A stretch of 64,000 bases of DNA from Salinisphaera sp052044135 (GCF_052044135.1 NZ_JBQDYF010000001.1:434001-498000); one strand, 5' to 3'; positions 1 to 9,193 are shown, counted from the stretch's first letter. Program-made: numbers and translations. Notes: a model not told the origin generated them from the sequence alone.

Positions 1-1
1 G

Positions 2-715
2 CAGTCCTCGTTCGACGCCTGGTTGAAGTTCTACAAGCCGGACGAGAACACGCCCAATGCCGTGGTGAGTTATTACGGCAAGGGCGCGCAGCTCGCGCTC
101 GGCCTGGATCTCAAGATTCGTCTGGAAACCGAAGGCCGGATTTCGCTGGATACGGTCATGCAGGCCGCCTGGCAGCGCTATGGTCGCGACGACCGTCCGG
201 CGCCCGAGAACGCATTGGCGAGTCTGGCCGCGGAGGTGTCGGGGCTGGATCTGGTCGATTTCTTCGATTTTCATCTGCAGACGACGGCCGATGCGCCCTG
301 GGCCGATTATCTCGGCGATTTCGGTATTCGCGCCCTGGCCGAGCCGGCCACCGACGATGCCTCGATCGTGCGTGGGCGCATGGGGCTCATGCTTTCCGAG
401 GGCTCGGGCCCGGCGCGCATCATGCATGTACTGGACGACGGCCCGGCCCAGGCCGCCGGCATTTCGCCGGGCGATCGCATGCTCGCCTTCGACGGTATCG
501 AGGTCGGGCGCGAACTGGCGCGCCAGCTGGCCCGTTACCCGGCCGGCGCGGCGTTGCGTGTGCATCTGTTCCGGGGCGATCAGCTCCTGGTTCGCGAGAT
601 GGCACTTGCGGGCGATGCCGCGCCGGAATGGCATCTGTCCATCGATAAAACCGCCGACGAGGCCGCCCATGCCCGCCGCGCGGCCTGGCTGCATCGTGAG
701 CCCGGCGACAGCTGA
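2..715 (+). CDS. M61 glycyl aminopeptidase-like protease, C-terminal part (5' truncated by window)
   Basis: The reading frame is open from the left edge, so the N-terminus and the zinc-binding catalytic region lie outside the window. The visible part of about 237 residues begins in a helical segment (FYKPDENTPNAVVSYYGKG) typical of the C-terminal half of M61 peptidases. It ends with a PDZ domain over roughly the last 110 residues (motif AAGISPGDRMLAFDG). M61 enzymes are zinc aminopeptidases with a PDZ domain that helps hold substrate. The stop at 713-715 overlaps the GTG start of the next gene by 20 bases, suggesting translational coupling. The family call is good; substrate and localisation cannot be judged from the fragment. 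Confidence 0.8.
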   Translation, partial: QSSFDAWLKFYKPDENTPNAVVSYYGKGAQLALGLDLKIRLETEGRISLDTVMQAAWQRYGRDDRPAPENALASLAAEVSGLDLVDFFDFHLQTTADAPWADYLGDFGIRALAEPATDDASIVRGRMGLMLSEGSGPARIMHVLDDGPAQAAGISPGDRMLAFDGIEVGRELARQLARYPAGAALRVHLFRGDQLLVREMALAGDAAPEWHLSIDKTADEAAHARRAAWLHREPGDS

Positions 716-2561
716 GCGTCGGCCGGCGCACTGGCTGGACCGCGAAGGCCCGGCCACGTTGTGCCAGATGTTCGATGCGCGCGTGGCGGCCTCGCCCGAT
801 GCGATCGCCTACCGGTTCTACTCGCCACGCACGCATGTCTGGCGTGATCTGAGCTGGCGCCAGGCGGCCCAGCGTGTGGCCGCCTGGCGGCGGGTGTTGC
901 ATGCGCACGGCGTGGTCCGCGGCGATCGTGTGGCGATCATGCTGCGTAATTCGCCCGAGTGGCTGTGCGTGGAGCAGGCGGCGATGAGTCTGGGCGCGAT
1001 CACGGTCGGCCTGTTCTGTGCCGATACGCCGGCCAGCAACGCCCACCTCGTCGCCGACAGCGGGGCGAAGGTCATGGTGGCGGTCAAGTCGCGCTGGGTT
1101 CGGCGTATTTTCGATCAGCAGGCCTGTGACACGTTGATCCATGCCTTCGTGTTCACCGGCGAGCGGGCCGGCGAGGCCCGGCTGGTCGCGGCCGAGGACG
1201 CCCTGGCCGAGGCCCGCGATCGCCCCGATCCGCGCGTCGAGCCGCCGGCCCCGCAGGATCTGGCGAGCCTGATCTATACCTCGGGGTCGCAGGGTCGGGC
1301 GAAGGGCGCGATGCTGACCCACGCCAATCTGCTGTCCAACGCGCAGAGCGTGGCCGATGCGCTGCCCGCAATCGACGCCGAATGCGCCTTGTCCTACGTG
1401 CCCCTGGCGCACAGCTACGAGCGCGTAGTGGACGCCTACCGGGCAATGATCGTGGGGGCGCGCATCGTGTTCTGCCGGCATCCGCGCTTCCTCGGCCTGA
1501 CGCTGGCGCGCGAACCGGTGACCACGTTGATCGGCGTGCCGCGTGTCTACGAGCGGTTCTACGTCGAGCTGACCCGCTGGATGGCGCGTCGCCCGCGCAT
1601 CGTGCGCCGTCTGGTCGTGGCCACCATCAATATCGGCGAGAGCGTATTCGAGCGCGAACAGGGCCGCGCCGGCTTCCGGCTGTCGCATCTGGTCTGGCCG
1701 TTGCTGCGTTATTTCGTCGCCCGGCGTTGCCTGCGCCTGTTCGGTGCCCAGATGCAGGTCGCGGTATCCGGTGCGGCGGCGTTGCCCTACCCGGTGGCGC
1801 GCACGCTGGTGGGGCTCGGGTTGCCGATTCTGCAAGGTTACGGTCTGACCGAGGCCGGCCCGGTGGTCAGCGTCAACCGGGTCGACGACAACGAACTCGA
1901 CAGTGTCGGCCTGGTGATCGATGGCGTGGCCACCAAGATCGGGCCGGACAACGAGCTGCTGGTGCGTTCGCCGGGCGTGATGCGTGGCTACTGGAACGAC
2001 GAGGAATCGACCGCGCGGGTGTTGGCCGCGGGCGGCTGGCTGCATACCGGCGATAAGGTCAGCCGGCTGGACAAGAAGCGCTTGTATCTCACCGGCCGGA
2101 TGAAGGAGATCATCGTGATGACTTCGGGCGAGAAAGCCTCGCCCGAGCCGATCGAAGACACCCTGCGCCTCGACCCCCTGATCGCCCGCGCCATCGTGGT
2201 GGGCGAGGCGCGGCCGGTGCTGGCGGCGGTGGTGAGCTGTCCGGCCCATCGATTGGTGCCGATCATGCGTCGGTTGGGACTCGATCCGGGCCTGGCGGCC
2301 AGCCTGCACAGTTCGCGGCTGGAGAATTACTTCATCGATCGATTGGCCAAGCTGACCGCCGGCTTCCCGGCCCACGCCCAGATCCGGCGGGTCGCGGTCA
2401 CCACCGATCGCTGGACGCAGGACAATGGCCTGCTTTCGGCCACCGACAAGATCCGGCGTCGACGGGTGGCGCGCTGTTATGCTCGCGAAATCGACCGGCT
2501 TTACGGCCGTCGTGCCGCCGCGGAGAAAAGCGACGTGTCGCAGAACACGAACCTGGGGTGA
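696..2561 (+). CDS. Long-chain acyl-CoA synthetase / AMP-binding ligase
   Basis: ANL-superfamily adenylating enzyme of 621 residues that activates a fatty acid with ATP and transfers it to CoA. The phosphate-binding motif YTSGSQGRAKG lies near residue 193, the A5 motif GYGLTEAG near 381, and the HTGD motif near 450, followed by the hinge YLTGRMKEIIV. Length and the long C-terminal extension fit the FadD15-like long-chain group. The GTG at 696 is chosen because the protein then starts just before the conserved domain; an open frame continues upstream to 180 but lies inside the M61 gene. It precedes plsY by four bases, so it may share an operon with phospholipid synthesis. The exact substrate is not visible. 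Confidence 0.85.
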   Translation: MSPATAERRPAHWLDREGPATLCQMFDARVAASPDAIAYRFYSPRTHVWRDLSWRQAAQRVAAWRRVLHAHGVVRGDRVAIMLRNSPEWLCVEQAAMSLGAITVGLFCADTPASNAHLVADSGAKVMVAVKSRWVRRIFDQQACDTLIHAFVFTGERAGEARLVAAEDALAEARDRPDPRVEPPAPQDLASLIYTSGSQGRAKGAMLTHANLLSNAQSVADALPAIDAECALSYVPLAHSYERVVDAYRAMIVGARIVFCRHPRFLGLTLAREPVTTLIGVPRVYERFYVELTRWMARRPRIVRRLVVATINIGESVFEREQGRAGFRLSHLVWPLLRYFVARRCLRLFGAQMQVAVSGAAALPYPVARTLVGLGLPILQGYGLTEAGPVVSVNRVDDNELDSVGLVIDGVATKIGPDNELLVRSPGVMRGYWNDEESTARVLAAGGWLHTGDKVSRLDKKRLYLTGRMKEIIVMTSGEKASPEPIEDTLRLDPLIARAIVVGEARPVLAAVVSCPAHRLVPIMRRLGLDPGLAASLHSSRLENYFIDRLAKLTAGFPAHAQIRRVAVTTDRWTQDNGLLSATDKIRRRRVARCYAREIDRLYGRRAAAEKSDVSQNTNLG

Positions 2562-2565
2562 GTTC

Positions 2566-3189
2566 ATGCAACTGATTTTGATCATCGTGGCCGTGAGCGC
2601 GGCCTATCTCATCGGCTCGCTGTCCGGCAGCCTGCTGCTCGGGCCATTGTTCGACCAGGACGACCTGCGTTCCAGCGGCAGCGGCAATGCCGGTGCCACC
2701 AACGCACTGCGCGCCGGCGGGCGCGGCTATGGGCTGGCGGTACTGGTGTTCGACATCGTCAAGGGCGCGGTCGCGGCGGGCTTCGTGCCGGTCCTGTTGC
2801 ACACGCTGGGTCCGTGGCCGTTCGTATGCGGCATCATGGCCATTCTCGGCCACGTCTACCCGGTGTTCTACGGCTTCCGCGGCGGCAAGGGAGCGGCCAC
2901 CTGCATCGGAGTGCTGGCGGTGCTGCTGCCCGGCTCACTGCTGTTCGGCGCGGCGGTATGGGTGGCCGTGCTCGTGGCCTCGGGCTTCGTCGGCCTGGCC
3001 ACGATGATCGGCATGCTCGCCGTCGCCCTGGCCAGTTTCTTCGTGCCGGCGGTGCCGCCGGCCGGGCATGTGTTCGTGGTCGCGGCCAGTCTGATCATCA
3101 TCTACACGCATCGGAGCAATATCGCGCGCATGCGCGCCGGCAACGAAAACCGTTTCGAGCGCGCACGGATCTGGCGTCGGCGGCGGTGA
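2566..3189 (+). CDS. plsY: Acyl-phosphate:glycerol-3-phosphate acyltransferase PlsY
   Basis: Integral inner-membrane enzyme of 207 residues that transfers an acyl chain from acyl-phosphate to glycerol-3-phosphate, giving lysophosphatidate, the first committed step of phospholipid synthesis. The family signatures are present: GSGNAGATNALRAGG around residues 38-52 and GHVYPVFYGFRGGKG around 98-112, between hydrophobic helices. The ATG at 2566 gives the usual PlsY N-terminus (MQLILIIVAVSAAYLIGS); the longer open frame upstream is overlap with the ligase. The stop overlaps the GTG of birA in a GTGA arrangement. Confidence 0.95.
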   Translation: MQLILIIVAVSAAYLIGSLSGSLLLGPLFDQDDLRSSGSGNAGATNALRAGGRGYGLAVLVFDIVKGAVAAGFVPVLLHTLGPWPFVCGIMAILGHVYPVFYGFRGGKGAATCIGVLAVLLPGSLLFGAAVWVAVLVASGFVGLATMIGMLAVALASFFVPAVPPAGHVFVVAASLIIIYTHRSNIARMRAGNENRFERARIWRRRR

Positions 3190-4181
3190 GCGGCGCGGGC
3201 GCCCAGGTCGACGAGGTCGAGCCAGCCGATCCACTGATCGCCGCGCTGGCCGGCGGCGGCTGGATTTCGGGCCCGGCGCTGGCGTCGCGGCTGGGTGTGA
3301 CGCGCTCCGCCGTGTCGGCGCGCATCGCACGGTTGCGCCGGGGCGGGTTGGATGTCTATGCGGTTTCGGGCAAGGGCTACCGGCTCGCCGGCGGGATGGA
3401 TCTGCTGGATGCCGACATCGTGCGCGCGCAGCTGTCGCCGCAGCATGGCGGCATGCTCGATCAACTGATCCTGCGTCAGAGCGTGGATTCGACCAACAGC
3501 GTGCTGGCGGCCTATGGCGACGGCGCGACCCGGGCCTGTCTGGCCGAGCGCCAGACCGCCGGGCGCGGGCGCGCGGGGCGGCCCTGGGTGTCGCCTTTCG
3601 GCAGCAATCTGCACCTGTCGGTGGGCTACGATCTGGCCGCGCCGCGCTCGCCGGTCGCGACAATCAGTCTGGGGGTGGGGGTTGTGATCGCCGAGGTCTT
3701 GCAGGCGCTCGGGGTCGAGGACGCCGGGCTGAAATGGCCCAACGATCTATGGATCGGGCGCGACAAGGTCGGCGGCATTCTCACCGAAGCGCGCGCCGAG
3801 GCCGGCGGCAGTGCACGGTTGGTCATCGGCGTCGGCCTCAACATCGCCATGCCGCGCGGCGAATCCGAGCGCATTGGCCAGCCCTGGACGCGACTGGTCG
3901 ATCACCTGCGGGATGCCCCGCCCCGCAGTGTTGTCGCCGGCCGTTGTCTGGCGGCGATACTGGGCGCGCTGGATGAGTTCGAGCGGGCCGGTTTTGCGCC
4001 GTTCGCCGCGCGCTGGCGCACATTCGATCGCGTGCTGGGGCAGACGGTGGATCTGATCGACGCGCGCCAGCGGCGTCGCGGCGTGGCCTGTGGCATTGGC
4101 GCCGATGGCAGCCTGATGGTGGAGATCGACGGTCGCCGCCAGGCGGTTTACTCCGGGGATGTCAGTCTGCGGCCGGTGTGA
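3186..4181 (+). CDS. birA: Bifunctional biotin--[acetyl-CoA-carboxylase] ligase / biotin operon repressor BirA
   Basis: Protein of 331 residues. It has an N-terminal winged helix-turn-helix (SGPALASRLGVTRSAVSARI, about residues 28-47), then a biotin-protein ligase catalytic domain with GRGRAGRPWVSP near 124 and KWPNDL near 182, followed by GGIL. BirA makes biotinyl-AMP, transfers biotin to the carrier lysine of acetyl-CoA carboxylase, and represses biotin genes when loaded. The GTG at 3186 overlaps the plsY stop and gives normal length. In many gammaproteobacteria birA sits just before a pantothenate kinase gene and the tRNA-tuf cluster; here the kinase gene is absent from that place. Confidence 0.95.
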   Translation: MSGAGAQVDEVEPADPLIAALAGGGWISGPALASRLGVTRSAVSARIARLRRGGLDVYAVSGKGYRLAGGMDLLDADIVRAQLSPQHGGMLDQLILRQSVDSTNSVLAAYGDGATRACLAERQTAGRGRAGRPWVSPFGSNLHLSVGYDLAAPRSPVATISLGVGVVIAEVLQALGVEDAGLKWPNDLWIGRDKVGGILTEARAEAGGSARLVIGVGLNIAMPRGESERIGQPWTRLVDHLRDAPPRSVVAGRCLAAILGALDEFERAGFAPFAARWRTFDRVLGQTVDLIDARQRRRGVACGIGADGSLMVEIDGRRQAVYSGDVSLRPV

Positions 4182-4454
4182 CCCTGAAGACCGCCGGCGC
4201 GAGCGCCGGGATTCACGCGCCATGGCCGGTAACCACGGGCGGTGGTTACCATCGGCGCCGCCACCGTTGTATCGGCCTGCCGCAATTGCCCCCGCAGCCG
4301 CCGGTGCCGCAGCTTCACGGTACCACCAGCCAGTCGCAAACCGGCCATCAAGCGCGCGGGGCCACATGCAACCCCGCGCGGGTCGCGCCTGACCTGCCGC
4401 CTTGCGCTGAAGGCCGGCAGACAGGCAGCGGGTTCATGCTTCGATGATTCCGTA
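4182..4454. other. Non-coding gap after birA with three hairpins
   Basis: No convincing gene was found. Three inverted repeats are visible: CCGGCG/CGCCGG (4194-4209, loop CGAG), GGTAACCAC/GTGGTTACC (4228-4250, loop GGGCG) and CGCGCGGGG/CCCCGCGCG (4353-4380, 10-nt loop). None is followed by a T run, so they are not clear intrinsic terminators, although the first two may stabilise the birA transcript 3' end. The small open frames here show no recognisable protein. Confidence 0.5.
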
Positions 4455-4482
4455 TTGCAAATGCGAATCATTTGCATATATC
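4455..4482 (+). promoter_or_regulatory. Promoter overlapped by a Fur-box-like palindrome upstream of the porin gene
   Basis: GCAAATG-CGAAT-CATTTGC at 4457-4475 is a perfect 7-bp inverted repeat with a 5-bp centre. It matches the classical 19-bp Fur consensus at 13 positions by my count. It sits between a possible -35 (TTGCAA, 4455-4460) and -10 (TATATC, 4477-4482), where iron-loaded Fur would block RNA polymerase. The AT-rich patch stands out from the GC-rich surroundings. The start of the porin gene is about 120 bases downstream. Confidence 0.6.
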
Positions 4483-4600
4483 CTGATCGCTTGACCCGGG
4501 CCGATTTTGCCTTATGCCGCCAGCGCCGATGGCGGTTCCGGGGTCAAGCACTACACCTTTTACTGACGCGTGTCATTTTGAAATTGGGGGGAATGAACTC

Positions 4601-5758
4601 TTGAACGTTTTTTCGCGGAAAAGCATGCGCCTCATGGCGTGCTGCGCGGCGGGCGCCGTCGTCGCCCCGTGTGCTCTGGCGGCAACCGTCGCTCCGGGGG
4701 TCGATCTCGGTGCCACCTACAGCCAGGATCTGTTCAGCGACGTCGGCGGGGGATTGCGTCATGGCACCGCCGCGCCGGGCGCGATCAACCTGAGTGCCGG
4801 CATCGACGGTCGCGTCTGGGGTGGCTCGGCCGATAACCGGTTCTATTTCGATTATCTGGGCACCTTCGGCAGTTCGATTTCAAACGATGTCGGTGATCTG
4901 CAGGGGCTCGACAACATCGAGGCCCGCAATACGACCAAGTTGTATTCCGCCTGGTATCAACATGATTTCGGCGACTCGGGCTTGATGATTCGGCTCGGCC
5001 TGCAGGATTGGAACGCCCTGTTCGATACGCTGGATGCGGCCGGCGTGTTCATCAACAGCTCCTTCGGTCTGGGCGCCACCACCGCGATATCGAATGTGTC
5101 CCAGTATCCGACCACGGCCGTGGGGGCGGTGGTGCGCTGGCAGTCTTCCGGCGGCGCCTATGTGATGGGCAGTGTGTTCGACGGGGTGCCGGGCCTGCCC
5201 GGCCATCCGGCAGGTACGCACATCGCTTTCCGCTCGGGAGACGGTATTTTTTCGTCCGTGGAGGCCGGTATTTCCGGCGACGGCGACAAGCCCTACAAGC
5301 TGGCGGTCGGCGGCTGGTACCAGACCAGCAAGTACGACGACCCGGCCGGTCGGGCGCGCGATCGCGATCACGGTTTCTATGTGATTGGTCAGCAGCGCCT
5401 GCTCGGAGGGGCGAATACGCCGAAACTGGATGCGTTTGCCCAGATCGGCGGCGCCGAGAGCGACCGGAATCCGCTGAATCGCTATCTCGGCGGTGGATTC
5501 GATGTCACCGGCCTGCTGCGCCGGCGGCCGAACGATGTTCTCGGGTTGGCCGTTGCGCGGGCCCATGTGTCGCGGGTCTTTCGACAGGCCACAGCGAACA
5601 GCGACCGGGCCGAAACGGCAGTCGAGCTGACCTATCAGGCGCCGATCAACAATTATCTGACGGTGCAGCCGGACGTTCAGTACATCATCAATCCGGGGGC
5701 GAATCGGGCCGTCGACAATGCCACTGTGGTGGGGGGGCGCGTGTCGCTGACCTGGTAG
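4601..5758 (+). CDS. OprB-family carbohydrate-selective porin
   Basis: Predicted outer-membrane barrel of 385 residues. The signal peptide ends CALA before ATVAPGVDLG. OprB-type sequences follow: GVDLGATYSQDLFSD near the start, LYSAWYQHDF..GLMIRLGLQDWNALFDTLDAAGVFINSSFG in the middle and a C-terminal VSLTW ending in an aromatic residue, as BAM substrates do. OprB porins let sugars or other small polar solutes diffuse into the periplasm. TTG 4601 is chosen because a purine-rich GGGGGGA lies nine bases before it; ATG 4625 would leave a shorter but still workable signal peptide. The Fur-like site upstream suggests iron-dependent expression. The solute cannot be inferred. Confidence 0.8.
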   Translation: MNVFSRKSMRLMACCAAGAVVAPCALAATVAPGVDLGATYSQDLFSDVGGGLRHGTAAPGAINLSAGIDGRVWGGSADNRFYFDYLGTFGSSISNDVGDLQGLDNIEARNTTKLYSAWYQHDFGDSGLMIRLGLQDWNALFDTLDAAGVFINSSFGLGATTAISNVSQYPTTAVGAVVRWQSSGGAYVMGSVFDGVPGLPGHPAGTHIAFRSGDGIFSSVEAGISGDGDKPYKLAVGGWYQTSKYDDPAGRARDRDHGFYVIGQQRLLGGANTPKLDAFAQIGGAESDRNPLNRYLGGGFDVTGLLRRRPNDVLGLAVARAHVSRVFRQATANSDRAETAVELTYQAPINNYLTVQPDVQYIINPGANRAVDNATVVGGRVSLTW

Positions 5759-5817
5759 GCGCTTGCCGGGCCTCGGGGTATCGGGCCCCGGCGATCACGC
5801 GCGGAATAGCCGGGCAT

Positions 5818-6022
5818 GGTGGCCAGCGGGCGACACCGGTGGCCAGCGGCAGGCTGTCTGGGCGGATGGCATCAGGCCGCGCCCGGCCGCGTTCCGATGT
5901 CGGGCGCGGCGGTGTATGCGACGAAAAGACTAGACATCAAAGCCGGGGCAGTGCAGCGGCTCGCTGGTCTTCGGGTCGGTTGCGTTCGCGCATGAGGCGT
6001 CCGGGTAGCCAGGCGCCTCATG
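5818..6022. repeat. Short direct repeat and two hairpins between the porin gene and tRNA-Thr
   Basis: GGTGGCCAGCGG occurs twice, 20 bases apart (5818-5829 and 5838-5849). GCCGCGCCCG/CGGGCGCGGC (5876-5910) is a perfect 10-bp stem with a 15-nt loop, possibly ending the porin transcript although no T run follows. CATGAGGCG/CGCCTCATG (5991-6022) is a 9-bp stem immediately before the tRNA and could be a processing or pausing structure. No gene was found between 5759 and 6053. Confidence 0.5.
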
Positions 6023-6053
6023 AGCCGTCAGAATAGGCGCGCACTGCCTTTTC

Positions 6054-6129
6054 GCCCGCGTAGCTCAGTTGGTAGAGCAGCTGTCTTGTAAACAGCAGGT
6101 CATCGGTTCGACTCCGGTCGCGGGCTCCA
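6054..6129 (+). tRNA. thrU: tRNA-Thr(TGT)
   Basis: Cloverleaf of 76 nt. The 7-bp acceptor stem GCCCGCG/CGCGGGC encloses a D arm TAGCTCAGTTGGTAGAGC and an anticodon loop CTTGTAA with anticodon TGT, which reads ACA. A T arm with GGTTCGACTCC follows, and CCA is encoded. By position and anticodon it corresponds to E. coli thrU, which normally lies immediately before tyrU. Here about 3.2 kb separate the two. Confidence 0.97.
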
Positions 6130-6395
6130 CCCTCCTCTCGTGCGCTGCTTGGTTTTGGTGCATTATTCAGGGCTTACGCAGACCGCATGCCTTGCAGCAC
6201 TCGGTCGCGTTGTCAGCCAGAGGCGGCGTTGCTGTCGCGGCGGGCGGTGCATGCGTGGTGTTTGAACCTTGATCGGGTTGGCGCGATTTTCGCAAGTCCG
6301 CCCCCATCGGCGTTCCGCCGACGTGCCGTCGCCTGTCCGGCGCGCGCTGATCGATATCCAAATCAATACACGCAGATAACAAAGGGGGACATGTC

Positions 6396-8012
6396 ATGGC
6401 CTCATCTCAATCGGGCGGGCAGCTTAAGCGCCACGCCGGACCGATCGGGCTGCTGTTTGCCAGCACGACCAGCATGATCGGTTCGGGATGGCTGTTCGGT
6501 GCCTATCATGCGGCCAAGCTGGCCGGCCCTTGGAGCATTCTCAGCTGGGTGATCGGCGCCATCATCATCATGATGCTGGCGTTCTGTTTCGCCGAGCTGG
6601 CAACGATGTTCCCGCGCAGTGGCGCGCTCGTGCACATCAGCCATGCCAGCCATGGCGACGGTCTCGGGCGGATCTGGAGCTGGATGCTGTTTCTGGCCTA
6701 CGTCGCGGTGCCCGCGGTCGAGGCGGAGGCCGTGGTCACCTACGCCAACAACTATCTACCGTTCCTGGTCAGTCCCCAAAACGGGGTGTTGACGGTGATC
6801 GGGTTTTTCGCGTCGGTCGTTCTGCTCGGCATATTCGCGCTGCTGAACCTGCTGGCAATTCGAAAGCTGTTGCAGGTCAATTCCGCGATCACCTGGTGGA
6901 AAATCGCTGTGCCGGTGGCGACGATCATCGGGCTGATCGTGGTGGCCTGGCATCCCGAGAACATGCACGCCGCGCCGCACAGCTATCAGTTCTCCGGTAT
7001 CTTCACCGCGCTGCCGGCCGCCGGCATCGTGTTCAGTTTCCTGGGTTTTCGTACCGCCATCGAGCTGGCCGGCGAGAGCAGTGATCCGCATCGCAACATG
7101 CCGTTTGCGGTAATCGGCTCGGTCGTGCTGGCCAGCGTGGTCTATGTCGGCCTGCAGATCGCCTTCATCATGGCGTTGTCCCCGGACCAGCTTACGAGCG
7201 GCTGGGCGACGCTGTCGTTCGCCGGCGATCTCGGCCCGTTCGCGGGTCTGGCGGCCGGCCTCGGCATGACCTGGCTGGCGACCATCCTTTACGTCGACGC
7301 CTATGTTTCGCCCGGCGGCACCGGCCTGATGTATATGACCGGCGGCTCGCGCATCCTGCTGGCCAACGGCCAGCTCGACACCGGGCCCAAGGGGCTCGCC
7401 AAACTGAGCCCGCAGGGCGTGCCGTGGGTCGGCGTGCTGGTGATGTGGATCGTGGGCTGTCTGTTCCTGCTGCCGTTCCCGGCGTGGCAGAAGATGGTCG
7501 AGTACATCACCTCGATCACCGTGCTCACCTATGGCATCGGCCCCGTCGTGCTGCTGTGCCTGCGCCGCAACGCGCCCAACGCCGAGCGCCCGTTCAAGCT
7601 GGCCGGGGCGAAAGTGCTGGCGCCGATCACCTTCATCCTGAGTAACTGGATCATCTACTGGGCCGGCTTCTACACCAACTCGGTGTTGTTCATCCTGATC
7701 GCTGTCGGTTTCGTGATCTATGCGCTGTATTACCACCTGGTTGCGCGGATGCCGGCCGAGGACTTCGGCTGGCGTTATATCTCGTGGCTGCTGCCCTGGT
7801 TCGGCGGCATGTGGGTGCTCTCGGCATTGGGCGGTATCGGCGGTGGAGCGGGCGTGCTCCCGTTCGTTGTCGAACTGATCCTGATCGCGATCTGGAGCCT
7901 CGTGGTCCTTGCGATTGCCTACAAGACCTCGTTGTCGCCGGCCGAGACCGAGCGTGCGATCGCCCGCATTCTGGAAGACGATCCCGGCGAGAACGCGCCC
8001 TCGCTGCCATAG
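6396..8012 (+). CDS. APC-superfamily amino acid permease
   Basis: Integral membrane transporter of 538 residues with about twelve hydrophobic helices. It opens with the APC signature GPIGLLFASTTSMIGSGWLFG in helix 1 and has the family motif GFRTAIELAGESSDPHRNMP near residue 220, where the unwound helix and substrate site lie. Overall it resembles YveA/AspT-like amino acid:proton symporters, but the substrate is not resolved. ATG 6396 is chosen from the AAGGGGGA Shine-Dalgarno just upstream; another ATG at 6391 is in a different frame. It lies in the segment that separates thrU from tyrU, so it is likely an inserted accessory gene. Confidence 0.85.
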   Translation: MASSQSGGQLKRHAGPIGLLFASTTSMIGSGWLFGAYHAAKLAGPWSILSWVIGAIIIMMLAFCFAELATMFPRSGALVHISHASHGDGLGRIWSWMLFLAYVAVPAVEAEAVVTYANNYLPFLVSPQNGVLTVIGFFASVVLLGIFALLNLLAIRKLLQVNSAITWWKIAVPVATIIGLIVVAWHPENMHAAPHSYQFSGIFTALPAAGIVFSFLGFRTAIELAGESSDPHRNMPFAVIGSVVLASVVYVGLQIAFIMALSPDQLTSGWATLSFAGDLGPFAGLAAGLGMTWLATILYVDAYVSPGGTGLMYMTGGSRILLANGQLDTGPKGLAKLSPQGVPWVGVLVMWIVGCLFLLPFPAWQKMVEYITSITVLTYGIGPVVLLCLRRNAPNAERPFKLAGAKVLAPITFILSNWIIYWAGFYTNSVLFILIAVGFVIYALYYHLVARMPAEDFGWRYISWLLPWFGGMWVLSALGGIGGGAGVLPFVVELILIAIWSLVVLAIAYKTSLSPAETERAIARILEDDPGENAPSLP

Positions 8013-8191
8013 TCGCCGCGCGCGGCGCATCGGTGGTGTCGCCTCCGGCGAGGTGGCGCCGCTGAGCTTGTCGGTTCGGTCCGGTGGCGGCCGGGCCGAC
8101 GGTCACAAGCGGCGCCGGTCGGCGCCGCTTTGCCGATTCCCCGCAAACAAGACAGCAACTAAAAAGCATCAGCTAAAAAGAGGTGAACTCC

Positions 8192-9193
8192 ATGTCGAGG
8201 AGAACCATCAATCGCGCCGCTATCTGTGCCGGCCTCGCGTTGACGCTGGCGCAGGCGAGCGCTGGCGCGCTGGCCGCCGGCGCCTCGCGTCAATCGCTCG
8301 ACGACGCCTTGTTCACTGGGCCGCTCGCCGCACCCAACGCGACCTCGCTGCCGCAAGGGCACTGGGATATAGAGCCCTATGTGCTGGATTCGATTCAGCA
8401 CGGCCACTACGACAATAACTGGCACAGCCGCAACACGCCGAACGTTCATGCGCTGCGCTCGGTCTCACTGCTGGAATACGGCCTGACCAACAGGCTGTTG
8501 GTCGCGGTGCTGCCGGAGTTCGGCTACAACGTGGTCGAGCATGGCGCTGATAGTCAGGGGATACGGCTCGGTGACACCAAGCTTCGCTTTCAGTACATGC
8601 TGCACGCCTTCCACGAAGGCAGCTGGTTGCCGACCACGGCGCTGGCGTTCTCGGAAGTCTTTCCGACCGGCAAGTACGATGGGCTGGGCGACCATCCGGC
8701 GAACGGGCTGGGTAGCGGCCTTCTGACCAGCACTCTCGGTTTGTTCACCCAGGATTATTTCTGGATGCCGAACGGGCGGATTCTGCGCTCTCGCCTCGAT
8801 CTGACCTACACCATTCCCGACGACAACGCTTCGGTGAACGGCGTCAGCGTCTACGGTACCGGCCGCGGCTTCAACGGCACGGTCGATGCCGGCAACACGT
8901 TTTCCGCCGATCTGGCGTTCGAGTACAGCATGACGCGTCATTGGGCGCCGGCCGTGGACGTCATTTACAGCCATTCCGGAGGTGATTCGGTGCGAGGGGT
9001 TCAGGCGAGCAATGGGCTTGTGACCTCCGTCAACACGAATGCCAATGCCAGCGAGGCGGTCGATGTCGCGCCGGCCATCGAATACAACTGGAACAGCCAC
9101 TACGGCGTCATTGTCGGCGCTGACGTCGTCGTTGCCGGCCGCAATACCGGGGACGCGGTCACACCGCAGGCCGCTTTCAATATCTACTACTAG
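8192..9193 (+). CDS. Outer-membrane beta-barrel protein, MetA/phenol-pathway transporter-like
   Basis: Protein of 333 residues. It has a signal peptide (MSRRTINRAAICAGLALTL, probably cleaved after ALAA), then alternating strands rich in Tyr, Trp and Phe, and ends NIYY, a barrel-like terminus. The run QGHWDIEPYVLDSIQHG then YGLTNRLLVAVLPEFGYN and FSEVFPTGKYDGLG resembles the family annotated as MetA-pathway-of-phenol-degradation or outer-membrane transporters, whose function is poorly known. ATG 8192 follows AGAGGTGA by six bases. It lies 179 bases after the permease in the same direction, so the two could form one uptake unit. The specific role is unknown. Confidence 0.65.
   Translation: MSRRTINRAAICAGLALTLAQASAGALAAGASRQSLDDALFTGPLAAPNATSLPQGHWDIEPYVLDSIQHGHYDNNWHSRNTPNVHALRSVSLLEYGLTNRLLVAVLPEFGYNVVEHGADSQGIRLGDTKLRFQYMLHAFHEGSWLPTTALAFSEVFPTGKYDGLGDHPANGLGSGLLTSTLGLFTQDYFWMPNGRILRSRLDLTYTIPDDNASVNGVSVYGTGRGFNGTVDAGNTFSADLAFEYSMTRHWAPAVDVIYSHSGGDSVRGVQASNGLVTSVNTNANASEAVDVAPAIEYNWNSHYGVIVGADVVVAGRNTGDAVTPQAAFNIYY

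Noticed and set aside
420..2585. 721-codon minus-strand open frame
   Set aside because: Shadow of the acyl-CoA ligase gene in GC-rich DNA; no recognisable motif or Shine-Dalgarno.
4593..4604. ATG with TGA three codons later, next to the porin start
   Set aside because: Four-codon frame ATG-AAC-TCT-TGA overlapping the TTG start; nothing supports a translated leader peptide apart from proximity.
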